Shown here in pieces: positions 1-7,481 of a DNA stretch of 64,000 nt. Positions within the stretch are counted from its first letter, which is position 1. Each line of letters begins with the position of its first letter. The translations under genes were made by a program, and so were the position numbers. Under the pieces are notes generated by a model. That model was not told the DNA's origin, made no database searches, and saw only the letters and a program-made list of their open reading frames with translations. This stretch comes from Rhizobium sp. SG_E_25_P2 (lineage in GTDB: Bacteria > Pseudomonadota > Alphaproteobacteria > Rhizobiales > Rhizobiaceae). Location of the stretch: assembly GCF_029892285.1 (NCBI RefSeq), contig NZ_JARXVM010000001.1, forward strand, positions 124,001 through 188,000, in the 5' to 3' direction.

Positions 1-54
1 GAGGGGGACTGGAAGGGATCGGTCGACCCTGTGTTCTCGGAATACCGCTACTGA
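1..54 (+). CDS. C-terminal end of an unidentified gene (cut by window edge)
   Basis: Frame 1 stays open from the first base to a TGA at 52-54 and encodes 17 residues ending in PVFSEYRY. The gene starts outside the window. I do not recognise the family from so short a tail. Its stop lies 95 bases before the DUF937 gene on the same strand, and I see no clear terminator in between. Confidence 0.45.
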   Translation, partial: EGDWKGSVDPVFSEYRY

Positions 55-149
55 GGGGATCACCTGCCCCGCCTTTCCTGTTTCAAGAACGCGAATCCGC
101 GCTATAGTGGTTGAGACGCATAGCGCTTCGCTTTCTTGAAAGGACTATC

Positions 150-977
150 ATGCTGCCTTTGTTCGACCTGATGATGAATGCCCAGAATGGTCAGGGGACG
201 GAGGCGATGGCCCGGCAGTTCGGGCTGGCGCAGGAACAGATGCAAAAAGCGATGACGGCGCTGATGCCGGCGTTTTCGTCCGGCTTCAAACGGAGCGCCG
301 CCAACCCCTATGATTTCACGACGCTCCTCCAGTCGGCCATGTCAGGCGAGTATGTGAAATATTTCGAGGATATGAGTTCGGCATTCACGCCGAAGGGGGT
401 TGCGGACGGCAATGCGATTCTGGGCCAACTGTTCGGCTCCAAGGACGTGTCGCGCGCCATCGCCGACCAAGCCGCGCAAATGTCCGGCATCGGCCAGGAA
501 GTTCTCAAGCAGATGATGCCGATAATGGCCAACGCCATGGTGGGCGGCTTTCTCCGGCAGATGGCCGAACAGTTCCGCGCCGCCGGCGACGCGATCACCG
601 CTGGCAACGGCGCGAAATTGATGGAGCCCTGGCTGCAGGCCTCGGGGATGGTGAACAAGCCTGCCCCCGCGACCAGTTTTCAGAATCCATTTCTGGACGC
701 CATGCAGGCCATGATGACGCCGCCCGTTCCCAAGCAAGAAAAACCAGCCGATCCCTTCGCCGCCAATCCGTTCATGCAGATGCTGGGCGCGATGAACACG
801 GCCATGACGCCACAACAGGCAAAATCAATGGCGCCCGACGCTAGCGGCGCCGATGCCTATGGCAGCTTTTTCAACCAGATGTTCGAGAGCGGCATCGAGG
901 TCCAGAAAGCCTATCAGAACAACCTCGATTCCATCCTCAACAGCTACTTCTCCGGCGCCAAGCCCAAGGTGGACTGA
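150..977 (+). CDS. DUF937 domain-containing protein
   Basis: This 275-residue protein is rich in Met, Ala and Gln. Its N-terminal half begins LFDLMMNAQNG and continues with the AMARQFGLAQEQMQKAM helix and a LGQLFGSKDVSRA segment, the layout of DUF937 proteins. The family has no established function. The C-terminal half (about residue 160 on) is low-complexity and Pro/Met-rich. I see no signal peptide or clear membrane helix. The frame opens at 111, but the ATG at 150 has an AAAGGA-type ribosome site just upstream and starts at the family's usual LPLFDL position. It appears to be a single-gene unit. Confidence 0.75.
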   Translation: MLPLFDLMMNAQNGQGTEAMARQFGLAQEQMQKAMTALMPAFSSGFKRSAANPYDFTTLLQSAMSGEYVKYFEDMSSAFTPKGVADGNAILGQLFGSKDVSRAIADQAAQMSGIGQEVLKQMMPIMANAMVGGFLRQMAEQFRAAGDAITAGNGAKLMEPWLQASGMVNKPAPATSFQNPFLDAMQAMMTPPVPKQEKPADPFAANPFMQMLGAMNTAMTPQQAKSMAPDASGADAYGSFFNQMFESGIEVQKAYQNNLDSILNSYFSGAKPKVD

Positions 978-1195
978 CGCTGACTGGGCGGGGTGTGGAC
1001 AATGTCCCGTATTGGCGCAAACCCCGCCACGCAGCCATTCCTAAATTGCAGTGCACCCCAGCGCTTTGCGCATGGCTCCATGCCCCAAATACCTATGCAT
1101 ATTGAGAAGTGTTAAAAAATTCTTCTGCATTGCAGGGCTTTTAGGGAACTACGCCACATTTTCGCGCGTTTGATGGTCTGAATCGGAGCAGAGCG

Positions 1196-1221
1196 GGTTG
1201 ATTTCACTTGGATAATCAACC
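1196..1221. promoter_or_regulatory. perfect 8-bp inverted repeat upstream of the ExoY-like gene (possible operator)
   Basis: GGTTGATT at 1196-1203 and AATCAACC at 1214-1221 are exact inverted copies separated by 10 bases. That gives a half-site spacing of 18 bases centre to centre. The repeat ends 93 bases before the preferred ATG of the sugar transferase. Spacing and symmetry fit a dimeric repressor or activator site, but no regulator is identified. The rest of the 978-1314 gap shows only an AT-rich patch near 1110-1130. Confidence 0.4.
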
Positions 1222-1314
1222 TTACGACAATGTTAATCCCAGGTGACAATCACGGCCGATTGGTTTAACGCTTTGGCATCCCGTGATCAGGCGCCTCTCA
1301 TTCAGGTTATCAGT

Positions 1315-2049
1315 ATGAATCCTGGAACACTCAGCACGACCCTGCCCCTTCGCAGCACGACGGCAATGCCGGGCGCATCGGCCGAATTGGACGCGATTTC
1401 GGCGTCGCGCGGGTCCAGCTGGATTCATGCGGCCCTCGACAAACCGTTTCAATTTGCGCTCAAGCGCGGCATGGATATCGGCGTGTCCGGGTTGGCGCTT
1501 CTGGTGCTGCTTCCGTTCTTTCTGATGATCGCGGCAGCGATCGTGATCGAGAATCGCGGTCCGGTCTTCTTCAGCCAGCAACGTTGGGGTCGCGGCGGCA
1601 AGCTGATCCGCATTTACAAATTCCGCTCGATGCGCAGCGATATGTGCGATGTGAGCGGCGTACGGCAAACAACCGAGAATGATCCTCGCGTGACGCGCAT
1701 GGGCGCGTTCCTGCGGAAGACAAATCTTGATGAGTTACCGCAACTGATCAATATTCTGCTTGGCGACATGTCGCTCGTCGGCCCGCGTTGCCATGTTCCT
1801 CAGATGCTGGCGGCTGGCGTGCTTTATGAAGAACTGGTGCGTGATTATCATATCCGTCACCTCGTTCGTCCCGGCCTGACAGGCCTTGCGCAGATGAACG
1901 GCTATCGCGGCCCCACCAACACCGAAGAAGCCGCACGCGGTCGCGTCGCCCACGATATCGAATATATCAAGTCCTTCTCCATCGTGCAGGACATCCGCAT
2001 CATCATCGGCACCGCGGTGCGTGAATTCCGAGGCGGCACCGGCTTCTGA
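1315..2049 (+). CDS. ExoY/PssA-type undecaprenyl-phosphate sugar-1-phosphate transferase
   Basis: A bacterial sugar transferase that would load the first sugar-1-phosphate onto undecaprenyl phosphate at the inner membrane, priming an exopolysaccharide repeat unit. Family marks are in order: the FALKRGMDI lead-in, one hydrophobic segment ([20 protein letters not shown]), the [15 protein letters not shown] loop, [31 protein letters not shown], and a C-terminal [15 protein letters not shown]. All the expected catalytic-core blocks are present. The frame can also start at a GTG at 1243, but the ATG at 1315 has a better-placed AGG and gives about 244 residues, close to ExoY length. It stands alone here, 13 kb from the glycosyltransferase genes that could follow it. 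Confidence 0.85.
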   Translation: MNPGTLSTTLPLRSTTAMPGASAELDAISASRGSSWIHAALDKPFQFALKRGMDIGVSGLALLVLLPFFLMIAAAIVIENRGPVFFSQQRWGRGGKLIRIYKFRSMRSDMCDVSGVRQTTENDPRVTRMGAFLRKTNLDELPQLINILLGDMSLVGPRCHVPQMLAAGVLYEELVRDYHIRHLVRPGLTGLAQMNGYRGPTNTEEAARGRVAHDIEYIKSFSIVQDIRIIIGTAVREFRGGTGF

Positions 2050-2078
2050 GCGAAATATGATCTCATAGCATTTCGCAA

Positions 2079-2104
2079 AGGTGGGACGTGTTCCCGCCTT
2101 TTTT
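2079..2104 (+). terminator. rho-independent terminator of the sugar transferase gene
   Basis: An 8-bp stem (AGGTGGGA with TCCCGCCT, one G-T wobble) and 5-base loop are followed by six T. It lies 30 bases after the stop codon. Confidence 0.75.
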
Positions 2105-2154
2105 GCGTTGTTTTTCAAGCGCGATCAGAAAGGGACGGATGTAGCTGAAATATG

Positions 2155-2181
2155 TTGACACTTGCATTCATGTTTTATAGT
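2155..2181 (+). promoter_or_regulatory. promoter with overlapping TGA-N9-TCA (RirA-type) site upstream of the HasA/RTX gene
   Basis: TTGACA at 2155-2160 is a perfect -35 hexamer. A TATAGT at 2176-2181 could serve as -10, with a short 15-base spacer. TGACACTTGCATTCA at 2156-2170 matches the TGA-N9-TCA consensus described for the rhizobial iron-responsive operator bound by RirA. It overlaps the -35, as expected for iron-dependent repression. The region down to the ATG at 2218 is unusually AT-rich. The motif match is seen; the regulator is inferred. Confidence 0.55.
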
Positions 2182-2217
2182 TGAGTATTATTATCATGTT
2201 ATAGAAAGGGATCCCCA

Positions 2218-3195
2218 ATGGCTCTCACCATTTCCGTCGCAGACGCCAACAAGGATGGAGAAGGCGTGAACTTCACCGCCTATCTGAAGAATTTCGACAC
2301 GACTTATGTCTCGTCAGGATATGGCGGCTTCAACACACCCGACGAGAGCGACCCGTTCAAGGGTGAAGGTTATGTGACCATGGCCAATGAAGACGGCGAT
2401 GGCGGAGCGAGCGTGGTGTTCACCTCCGACGGCGGCTTCACCTATGATCTCAGCACGCATGTTGTCAGCGGCAACCTGAAGTCGATCACGTTTGGCACTG
2501 ACACATCCTATGACGAAACAACCGAAACCTATTCCAATTCGGGCGACATCGTCATCTCCGGTTTCTCCGACTATGCGACGACGACGCAAGACGGTCAGAT
2601 CATGGGCGATCTCATGGATTCCCGCATCACGACGCTGACATCGCTCCTGGCGAGCGATTCCATCATCTTCAAAGGCTCGACAGGCGATGACGTGTTCACC
2701 GGCTACGGCCATGCAGACACGATCAGCGGCGGCAATGGCGACGACACGCTGAGCGGCGCGGGCGCAAGCGACAAGATCAATGGCGGCTACGGCGCGGACA
2801 AGATCAATGGCGGCGCGGGCAATGACGCCCTCACCGGCGGCTATGGCAACGACACCATCAAGGGCGACGCAGGCGCGGACACTTTGACGGGCAATGCCGG
2901 CAATGATCGCCTGGTTGGCGGCGCCGGCAAGGATGCGTTGACCGGCGGCGCGGGCGCGGACACCTTTGTTTTCGCCAAGAGCGGCGGCGCCGACACGATC
3001 ACCGACTTTGCCGCCGGCTCCTCGGGCAAGGATGTCATCGAGTTCGCAGATGGCCTGTTCAAGAATTACGCCGATGTGATCGATTCCGCCAAGGATACGG
3101 CCGACGGCGTACTGATTTCCTATTCGGGCGGCAGCGTGCTGCTTTCCGACATCGACGTTGCCGACCTCAACAAGTCGGACTTCCACGTCCTCTGA
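2218..3195 (+). CDS. secreted RTX protein with HasA-like N-terminal domain (candidate hemophore)
   Basis: The protein has 325 residues. About 1-150 resemble the hemophore HasA in layout: TISVAD start, AYLKNF helix, a GGFN loop at 36-39, GGFTYDL at 72-78 where HasA has its heme-ligand Tyr75 in a GGNLTYTL setting, and SGNLKSITFG at 84-93 matching HasA's GQLDSLSFG strand. Tyr76 would be the axial ligand and His81 may support it; no His sits where HasA has His32. About 155-250 are RTX calcium-binding nonapeptides (GGxGxDxLx) followed by DTFVFAKSGGADTITDF. The C-terminus DFHVL fits a type I secretion signal, and there is no N-terminal signal peptide. An AAAGGG ribosome site precedes the ATG. It faces the hmu heme operon. 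No type I exporter genes are in the window. RTX assignment is firm; HasA kinship is by eye. Confidence 0.7.
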   Translation: MALTISVADANKDGEGVNFTAYLKNFDTTYVSSGYGGFNTPDESDPFKGEGYVTMANEDGDGGASVVFTSDGGFTYDLSTHVVSGNLKSITFGTDTSYDETTETYSNSGDIVISGFSDYATTTQDGQIMGDLMDSRITTLTSLLASDSIIFKGSTGDDVFTGYGHADTISGGNGDDTLSGAGASDKINGGYGADKINGGAGNDALTGGYGNDTIKGDAGADTLTGNAGNDRLVGGAGKDALTGGAGADTFVFAKSGGADTITDFAAGSSGKDVIEFADGLFKNYADVIDSAKDTADGVLISYSGGSVLLSDIDVADLNKSDFHVL

Positions 3196-3217
3196 GCAGA
3201 GAAGACGAATTCCCAGG

Positions 3218-3250
3218 AGACGCGACCGATCCGGCCGCGTCTTTTCTTTT
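3218..3250 (+). terminator. terminator between the RTX gene and hmuV
   Basis: AGACGCG at 3218-3224 pairs with CGCGTCT at 3236-3242 around an 11-base loop, followed by TTTCTTTTT. It lies in the 60-base gap between the convergent stops and is oriented for the RTX transcript. Confidence 0.65.
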
Positions 3251-3255
3251 TCCCG

Positions 3256-4038
3256 TCAGGCGGCTTCGTCGGCGGGAAATATCCTGAGTTTTCCGGATTC
3301 GTGACGCACCGACAATGCGCAACCATACACGTCCTCAAGGATTTCCTCCTTGAAGACATCCTGCGGAGAGCCTTCCGCCGCCAAACGGCCATGTCGCAGC
3401 ATCACCACATGGTCGGCGAACATGGCGGTGAGATTGAGGTCATGCATCACCGCTATGACGCCGCCGCCCTTCGTTGCGAAGTCGCGCGCTGTGCGCATCA
3501 GCGCCAACTGGTGCTTCACATCAAGACTGGCCACGGGTTCGTCGAGCAACAACCAGCGCGGCTTGCCATCGATGGCGGGGCTGCCGATCTGGCAGAGCAC
3601 GCGGGCCATATGCATGCGCGATTGTTCACCTCCGGACAGAGCCAATGCGGAGCGGCTTTCGAACCCCGACAGATCCACCGCCATCAGGCGCTCGGCGATC
3701 AGCCGATCCGCCTCTCCGCGCGAGTGCACTTCGCCCGCCACGACGCCCATCTCCAAGACTTCCCGGACCGTGAACGGAAAACCAAGCTGAATCGACTGGG
3801 ACATGACGCCGCGAAACCGGGCCTGCTCTGTCACCGACATAGTTTGGAGATCACAGCCGTTGAGACGGATAGCACCCGAATATCGACGATCGCCCGCGAT
3901 GGCTCGGAGCGTAGAGGTCTTTCCGGATCCATTCGGGCCTATGATCATGGTCAATCGCCCTGGATGCGCCTCGAAACTCACACCGTCGACGACGCGGCGG
4001 CCGCCAAGGCTCACCGACACCTGCTGCAGCGAAATCAT
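3256..4038 (-). CDS. hmuV: heme ABC transporter ATP-binding protein HmuV
   Basis: This is the cytoplasmic ATPase of the periplasm-to-cytoplasm heme importer HmuTUV. The 260 residues carry Walker A GPNGSGKT at 34-41, signature LSGGEQ at 134-139, Walker B WLLLDEP at 162-168 and the H-loop His199 (VMHD). Length and layout fit the HmuV/FecE/BtuD importer family. It is the last gene of hemP-hmuS-hmuT-hmuU-hmuV on the reverse strand, 7 bases after hmuU. The heme assignment comes from the operon, because the ATPase alone cannot be told from siderophore or B12 homologues. Confidence 0.93.
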   Translation of the reverse strand: MISLQQVSVSLGGRRVVDGVSFEAHPGRLTMIIGPNGSGKTSTLRAIAGDRRYSGAIRLNGCDLQTMSVTEQARFRGVMSQSIQLGFPFTVREVLEMGVVAGEVHSRGEADRLIAERLMAVDLSGFESRSALALSGGEQSRMHMARVLCQIGSPAIDGKPRWLLLDEPVASLDVKHQLALMRTARDFATKGGGVIAVMHDLNLTAMFADHVVMLRHGRLAAEGSPQDVFKEEILEDVYGCALSVRHESGKLRIFPADEAA

Positions 4039-4045
4039 GTCTGTC

Positions 4046-5155
4046 TCACAAAATTTGGCCGCGACGACCGCGGAAAAGGATCCACAGGAAGAAAGGAGCG
4101 CCCATGATGGCGGTCAGGATTCCGATCGGCAACTCGGCGGGCGCAACGATCACACGCGACACGACATCGGCTGCAATGAGCAAAACGCCGCCCAGCAAAG
4201 CCGATCCCGGCAACAGAAAACGATGGTCCGGTCCCACTGCCAGACGAAGGATATGCGGGACAATGATTCCGACGAAACCGATGACGCCGCAGAAGGCCAC
4301 GGCCACGCCAGTCATGGCGGCCACCAGGAAGATCGCCAATTTCTTCAATCGTTCAACCGGAACGCCCATATGCATGGCCGCCGCCTCGCCAAGCGTGAAA
4401 GCATTCAGGCCACGCGCCAGAAACGGCATGACCATCAGACTTGGCGCGATTACCGCCGTGGCGATCAGCGCCTTCTCCCATGTTGCTCCGGCCAACGAGC
4501 CAAGGTTCCAGAAAGAAATATCGCGCAATTGCAGATCTTCCGCCATATAGACGAAGAGACCGGTGCCAGCCATGGCGAGCGCGCCAATCGCGATGCCTGC
4601 AATCAGCAAGGTCGCCACCTGCGTCTCACCATCCCTCGAGGCGATGACATAGAGAAGTATCGTCACTGCAAGCCCGCCGACAAAGGCAGACACAGGCAAA
4701 AGAAGCGGACCGAGCACATAGGCGAGCGGCGCGAGCAAGGTCGGCCCTAGAACAATCGAACCGACCGCCCCGAAGCTTGCCCCGGCCGATACGCCCACGA
4801 CGCCAGGATCGGCGAGTGGATTGCGAAAGAGCCCCTGCATGACCGCGCCCGAGACAGCGAGGCCCGCGCCCGCCATGAGGCCGAGCACGGCCCTGGGCAA
4901 ACGAATATCGACGATGACAATCCGGTCGCGCAACGCTTCCACGCCCTCCTGCGCCTGACCGGAAAGCAGCGCCGTCAAAAAGCGCCACAGTGAAGCCGAA
5001 CTCGCGCCCGCGCCAACGGACGCGAACAATGCGACAAGAGTGACGACAAGAAGCGCGGCAAGACCGATTCTTTGCCGAGGCGGCATAGGAAGACTCTTGC
5101 CGGGGCGGCGCCGCGCGCCAGATCGCAACGGCGCCATATCGATCTCAGCCGCCAT
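4046..5155 (-). CDS. hmuU: heme ABC transporter permease HmuU
   Basis: This is the inner-membrane channel of the heme importer, in the FecCD/BtuC family with about ten hydrophobic helices. Family motifs visible include LPRAVLGLMAGAGLAVSGA, QGLFRNPLADPGVVGVSAGA, FWNLGSLAGATW, and the C-terminal GVIGFVGIIVPHILR that contacts the ATPase. I chose the ATG at 5155 (reading MAAEID), which overlaps the hmuT end by 11 bases and gives 369 residues; the ATG at 5137 is also possible. The longer frame back to 5224 would run far into hmuT and adds an Arg-rich stretch unlike the family, so I rejected it. Confidence 0.92.
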   Translation of the reverse strand: MAAEIDMAPLRSGARRRPGKSLPMPPRQRIGLAALLVVTLVALFASVGAGASSASLWRFLTALLSGQAQEGVEALRDRIVIVDIRLPRAVLGLMAGAGLAVSGAVMQGLFRNPLADPGVVGVSAGASFGAVGSIVLGPTLLAPLAYVLGPLLLPVSAFVGGLAVTILLYVIASRDGETQVATLLIAGIAIGALAMAGTGLFVYMAEDLQLRDISFWNLGSLAGATWEKALIATAVIAPSLMVMPFLARGLNAFTLGEAAAMHMGVPVERLKKLAIFLVAAMTGVAVAFCGVIGFVGIIVPHILRLAVGPDHRFLLPGSALLGGVLLIAADVVSRVIVAPAELPIGILTAIMGAPFFLWILFRGRRGQIL

Positions 5156-6023
5156 AGAGGGCCTTCGACAGATCGCGGATCGCGTCCGCCGCGCGTGGTC
5201 CGAACCCAAGCGTCGTCGCGCCATCGACGCGAACGATCGCTTTCGCCTTTCCTGCCGGCGTCAGGGCGATGGCGGGATGCGCCAAGACTTCCGCGTCCGA
5301 CGGCCCCGGACCCGCCCGGCTCATCATCACGATGAGGTCGGGGGATGCGGCGACCACAGCCTCGTCGTTCATCGACTTATAGCCCTGAAACTCGGCGGCG
5401 ACATTGGTTGCGCCGGCCAGCTTCAAGATGCCGTTTGCGGCGGTATGGTCGCCCGCAGCCATGATCTTGCCATTCTGCAGGGTCAGCACGAACAGCACGC
5501 GCTTGCGCTTTTCGGCGGGGATTTCAGCCGCCGCCTTTACCGCCGCGTCGATATCGGCCGACACTCTGTCGACAAGCGCCTGGGCCTGCTCATGTGCGCC
5601 AAGCGCATCGCCGACCGCCATGATCTTGCGCGCGATGCCGTCTCGATCATACCCTTCCGGGACGGTCACGACCTGAACCGATGACTTCTTGATCACGTCG
5701 ATCGCCGGCTTGGGGCCGCTTCCCTCGATCATCAGGATCGCGGAAGGATTGACCGACAACACGCCTTCGGGAGAAAGCTGCCGCATATAGCCGACATCCG
5801 GCAACTTGACCGACTCCGCAGGGAAGAGACTGGTCGAGTCCCGGGCGATCAGCAGATCGGACTTGCCGAGCGCATAGACGATTTCGGTGACCGCCCCACC
5901 GATCGCGACGATGCGGGACGGATCCTTGATTTTTTCCGCAGCGCCCGGCGCCGTCGCCAGCACAAGCGAGGCTATAGCGGCTGCCAACCCGACGCGGCCA
6001 CTGTTCATAAGGTGCTTCAACAT
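5145..6023 (-). CDS. hmuT: periplasmic heme-binding protein HmuT
   Basis: This is the periplasmic solute-binding protein that hands heme to HmuUV, in the BtuF/ShuT fold (292 residues). A signal peptide is visible: MLKHLMNSG, then a hydrophobic AAAIASLVLA run and a likely cut near APGAAE. RIVAIGGAVTEIVYALG is the family's first strand-helix. LPDVGYMRQLSPEGVLS contains the Tyr that serves as heme ligand in ShuT-type proteins. The ATG at 6023 follows an AGGAC ribosome site 11 bases past the hmuS stop. The frame extends further upstream but inside hmuS. The C-terminus overlaps the hmuU start, suggesting translational coupling. Confidence 0.92.
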   Translation of the reverse strand: MLKHLMNSGRVGLAAAIASLVLATAPGAAEKIKDPSRIVAIGGAVTEIVYALGKSDLLIARDSTSLFPAESVKLPDVGYMRQLSPEGVLSVNPSAILMIEGSGPKPAIDVIKKSSVQVVTVPEGYDRDGIARKIMAVGDALGAHEQAQALVDRVSADIDAAVKAAAEIPAEKRKRVLFVLTLQNGKIMAAGDHTAANGILKLAGATNVAAEFQGYKSMNDEAVVAASPDLIVMMSRAGPGPSDAEVLAHPAIALTPAGKAKAIVRVDGATTLGFGPRAADAIRDLSKALYGG

Positions 6024-6034
6024 GGTCTCAGGTC

Positions 6035-7087
6035 CTAGGCAGCTGCGGCTGCGTTGGTGGTCGAAAGGCTTTCGACAAGCGCGCGCCATTCCGTCATCTC
6101 GGCATTGCCTTCCTTCCGTTTTCCGAAGAACTGGATGATCATTTCGCCTTCGGCGTCATAGGCCTCGATCGAGGTGACGTGACCGTCCTTGGTCGGCTTG
6201 CGCACGGCCCAGGCTTCAGCGATGTGATCCATGCGCAGATGCAGATGGAACGTCGGGTCCATGACATTGATCCACGGTCCCATCGGCTGAATGTTGGAAA
6301 CCGGGCCGGTATGGATCTGCACGATGCCGCGATTGGCGACGAAGCACATCAGATTGACCTGCGTTTCGACCGACTTCTGGAAGAATTCGGCGATCACGCC
6401 ATCGGCGAGCTTCCAGGCGAATTCTTCACCCACCGCGCGCACGGCGGCGCAGCGATCAACGTCCAACTTGCGCAACATGCCGAAAAATTCATGCGTGTCG
6501 GTCAATTTGCTCCACTGATCGCGCAATTCGGCGACATCGAAGCCCTCCTTGCGGCCGGACGGCAATTTCGTGAACACTTCGGCAGTGAAATCCTGCGACT
6601 GATCCTCAAGACGGAAATCGGCGACGATGCGCTCATAAGCCTCCAGGTTGGAGTCCGGACGCAGATGGATCTTGTGGATCGCCTCGCCGGACTTGTCGAA
6701 ATATTGCAGGCTGCGCCTGACGACATCGCCATCCGTCTTCGTCACGGCGAAGGCGTGCGCCCAAACCCAGTTGAAAATGCGCAGGTCGATGTTGTCGCCG
6801 AGAGTCAAAGACGTGCGCTCGCCGATCTCGATTTTTTCGTAGACGCCAATCTTTTCGTGCACGGCGCTTTCATTGCGGCTAAGCGCCATCACGGAACCGA
6901 GTTCAGGCGCACGCTCCAGCAAGCGGTTCGGATTGGCGTCGATGCGGATAGCGGAAATTCCCACTTCGGCAGCCACCAGCGCCGCCTCGGAAACGCCGAG
7001 ATTGCTTGCGATATCGCGCTCCCGTAATTTGGCGTTTTCAGCCCGGTAGGCGCGGATTTCGGACGGCGTCGGCCCAATCTTGCTCAT
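6035..7087 (-). CDS. hmuS: cytoplasmic heme-binding/degrading protein HmuS
   Basis: A HemS/ChuS/HmuS family protein of 350 residues, the usual length for the two-repeat form. It receives imported heme in the cytosol and carries or degrades it to free iron. Family features include the helical IRAYRAENAKLRERDIASNL start, LGDNIDLRIFNW in the first repeat, and in the second VSNIQPMGPWINVMDP and FHLHLRMDHIAEAWAVRKPT. The ATG at 7087 has an AAGGA site 7 bases upstream. It lies 36 bases after hemP. Whether this protein degrades heme or only chaperones it cannot be read from sequence. Confidence 0.93.
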   Translation of the reverse strand: MSKIGPTPSEIRAYRAENAKLRERDIASNLGVSEAALVAAEVGISAIRIDANPNRLLERAPELGSVMALSRNESAVHEKIGVYEKIEIGERTSLTLGDNIDLRIFNWVWAHAFAVTKTDGDVVRRSLQYFDKSGEAIHKIHLRPDSNLEAYERIVADFRLEDQSQDFTAEVFTKLPSGRKEGFDVAELRDQWSKLTDTHEFFGMLRKLDVDRCAAVRAVGEEFAWKLADGVIAEFFQKSVETQVNLMCFVANRGIVQIHTGPVSNIQPMGPWINVMDPTFHLHLRMDHIAEAWAVRKPTKDGHVTSIEAYDAEGEMIIQFFGKRKEGNAEMTEWRALVESLSTTNAAAAA

Positions 7088-7123
7088 AGTCCATTCCTTT
7101 TCTGTCGCCCGCAGCGGCGGGGC

Positions 7124-7312
7124 TTATTTGTTGAGAATGAGTTTGCCCTGTTTGGTGATCTTCATCCGGTAGGCCGAACCGCAGTGGTTGATCACGATTT
7201 CACGGTCGCCCTTGAACAGGGCCTTCGTGTCGTATTCGCGCAAATTGGCGTCGAGAACATCGTCGGAGGCAGCGCGCTCGCCCCGCGACGGTTCTCTTTC
7301 TCCACTCGGCAT
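7124..7312 (-). CDS. hemP: hemin uptake protein HemP/HmuP
   Basis: A small protein of about 62 residues and first gene of the hmu operon. Its C-terminal half, ALFKGDREIVINHCGSAYRM followed by KITKQGKLILNK, is the HemP/HmuP signature (usual form LFxGxREVxIxHxGxxYRLRxTRQGKLILTK). In rhizobia HmuP is reported to activate heme-receptor transcription. The ATG at 7312 has an AGAGG site 6 bases upstream, while an ATG at 7327 overlaps that site and is less likely. A Cys replaces the usual Gly after the conserved His. Confidence 0.88.
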   Translation of the reverse strand: MPSGEREPSRGERAASDDVLDANLREYDTKALFKGDREIVINHCGSAYRMKITKQGKLILNK

Positions 7313-7337
7313 GATTGGCCTCTTCATTCAGATCTTT

Positions 7338-7394
7338 GTTGACTTCCGTAGTCATATTTCTTAATCCACGCAATACCAGTGGATGGAAGTCAAC
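7338..7394. promoter_or_regulatory. hemP/tonB divergent control region with TGA-N9-TCA operator and mirrored -35 boxes
   Basis: GTTGACTTCC occurs at 7338-7347 on the plus strand and again at 7385-7394 on the minus strand. Each carries a TTGACT that could be a -35 facing tonB and hemP respectively, so the promoters would overlap. TGACTTCCGTAGTCA at 7340-7354 is an exact TGA-N9-TCA and is symmetric over five bases per arm (TGACT/AGTCA), matching the RirA-type iron operator. A further inverted pair, ATCCAC 7364-7369 and GTGGAT 7379-7384, lies inside. The -10 elements are not clear. Confidence 0.6.
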
Positions 7395-7481
7395 TTAAAA
7401 TTTGTTGATCGCGCGGTGGCGAATAATGTTGCTGATCGCACGCGCTGCGAGGCTTGCGGGCGCGGGAATTAGGGTTTGGAA

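Noticed and set aside
2690-2970. Tandem DNA repeats that could suggest a CRISPR or satellite
   Set aside because: They are degenerate codons for RTX nonapeptides in one open frame, with no identical spacers or repeats.
5156-5224. N-terminal extension of hmuU upstream of the ATG at 5155
   Set aside because: It lies wholly inside hmuT and adds Arg-rich residues not seen in the permease family.
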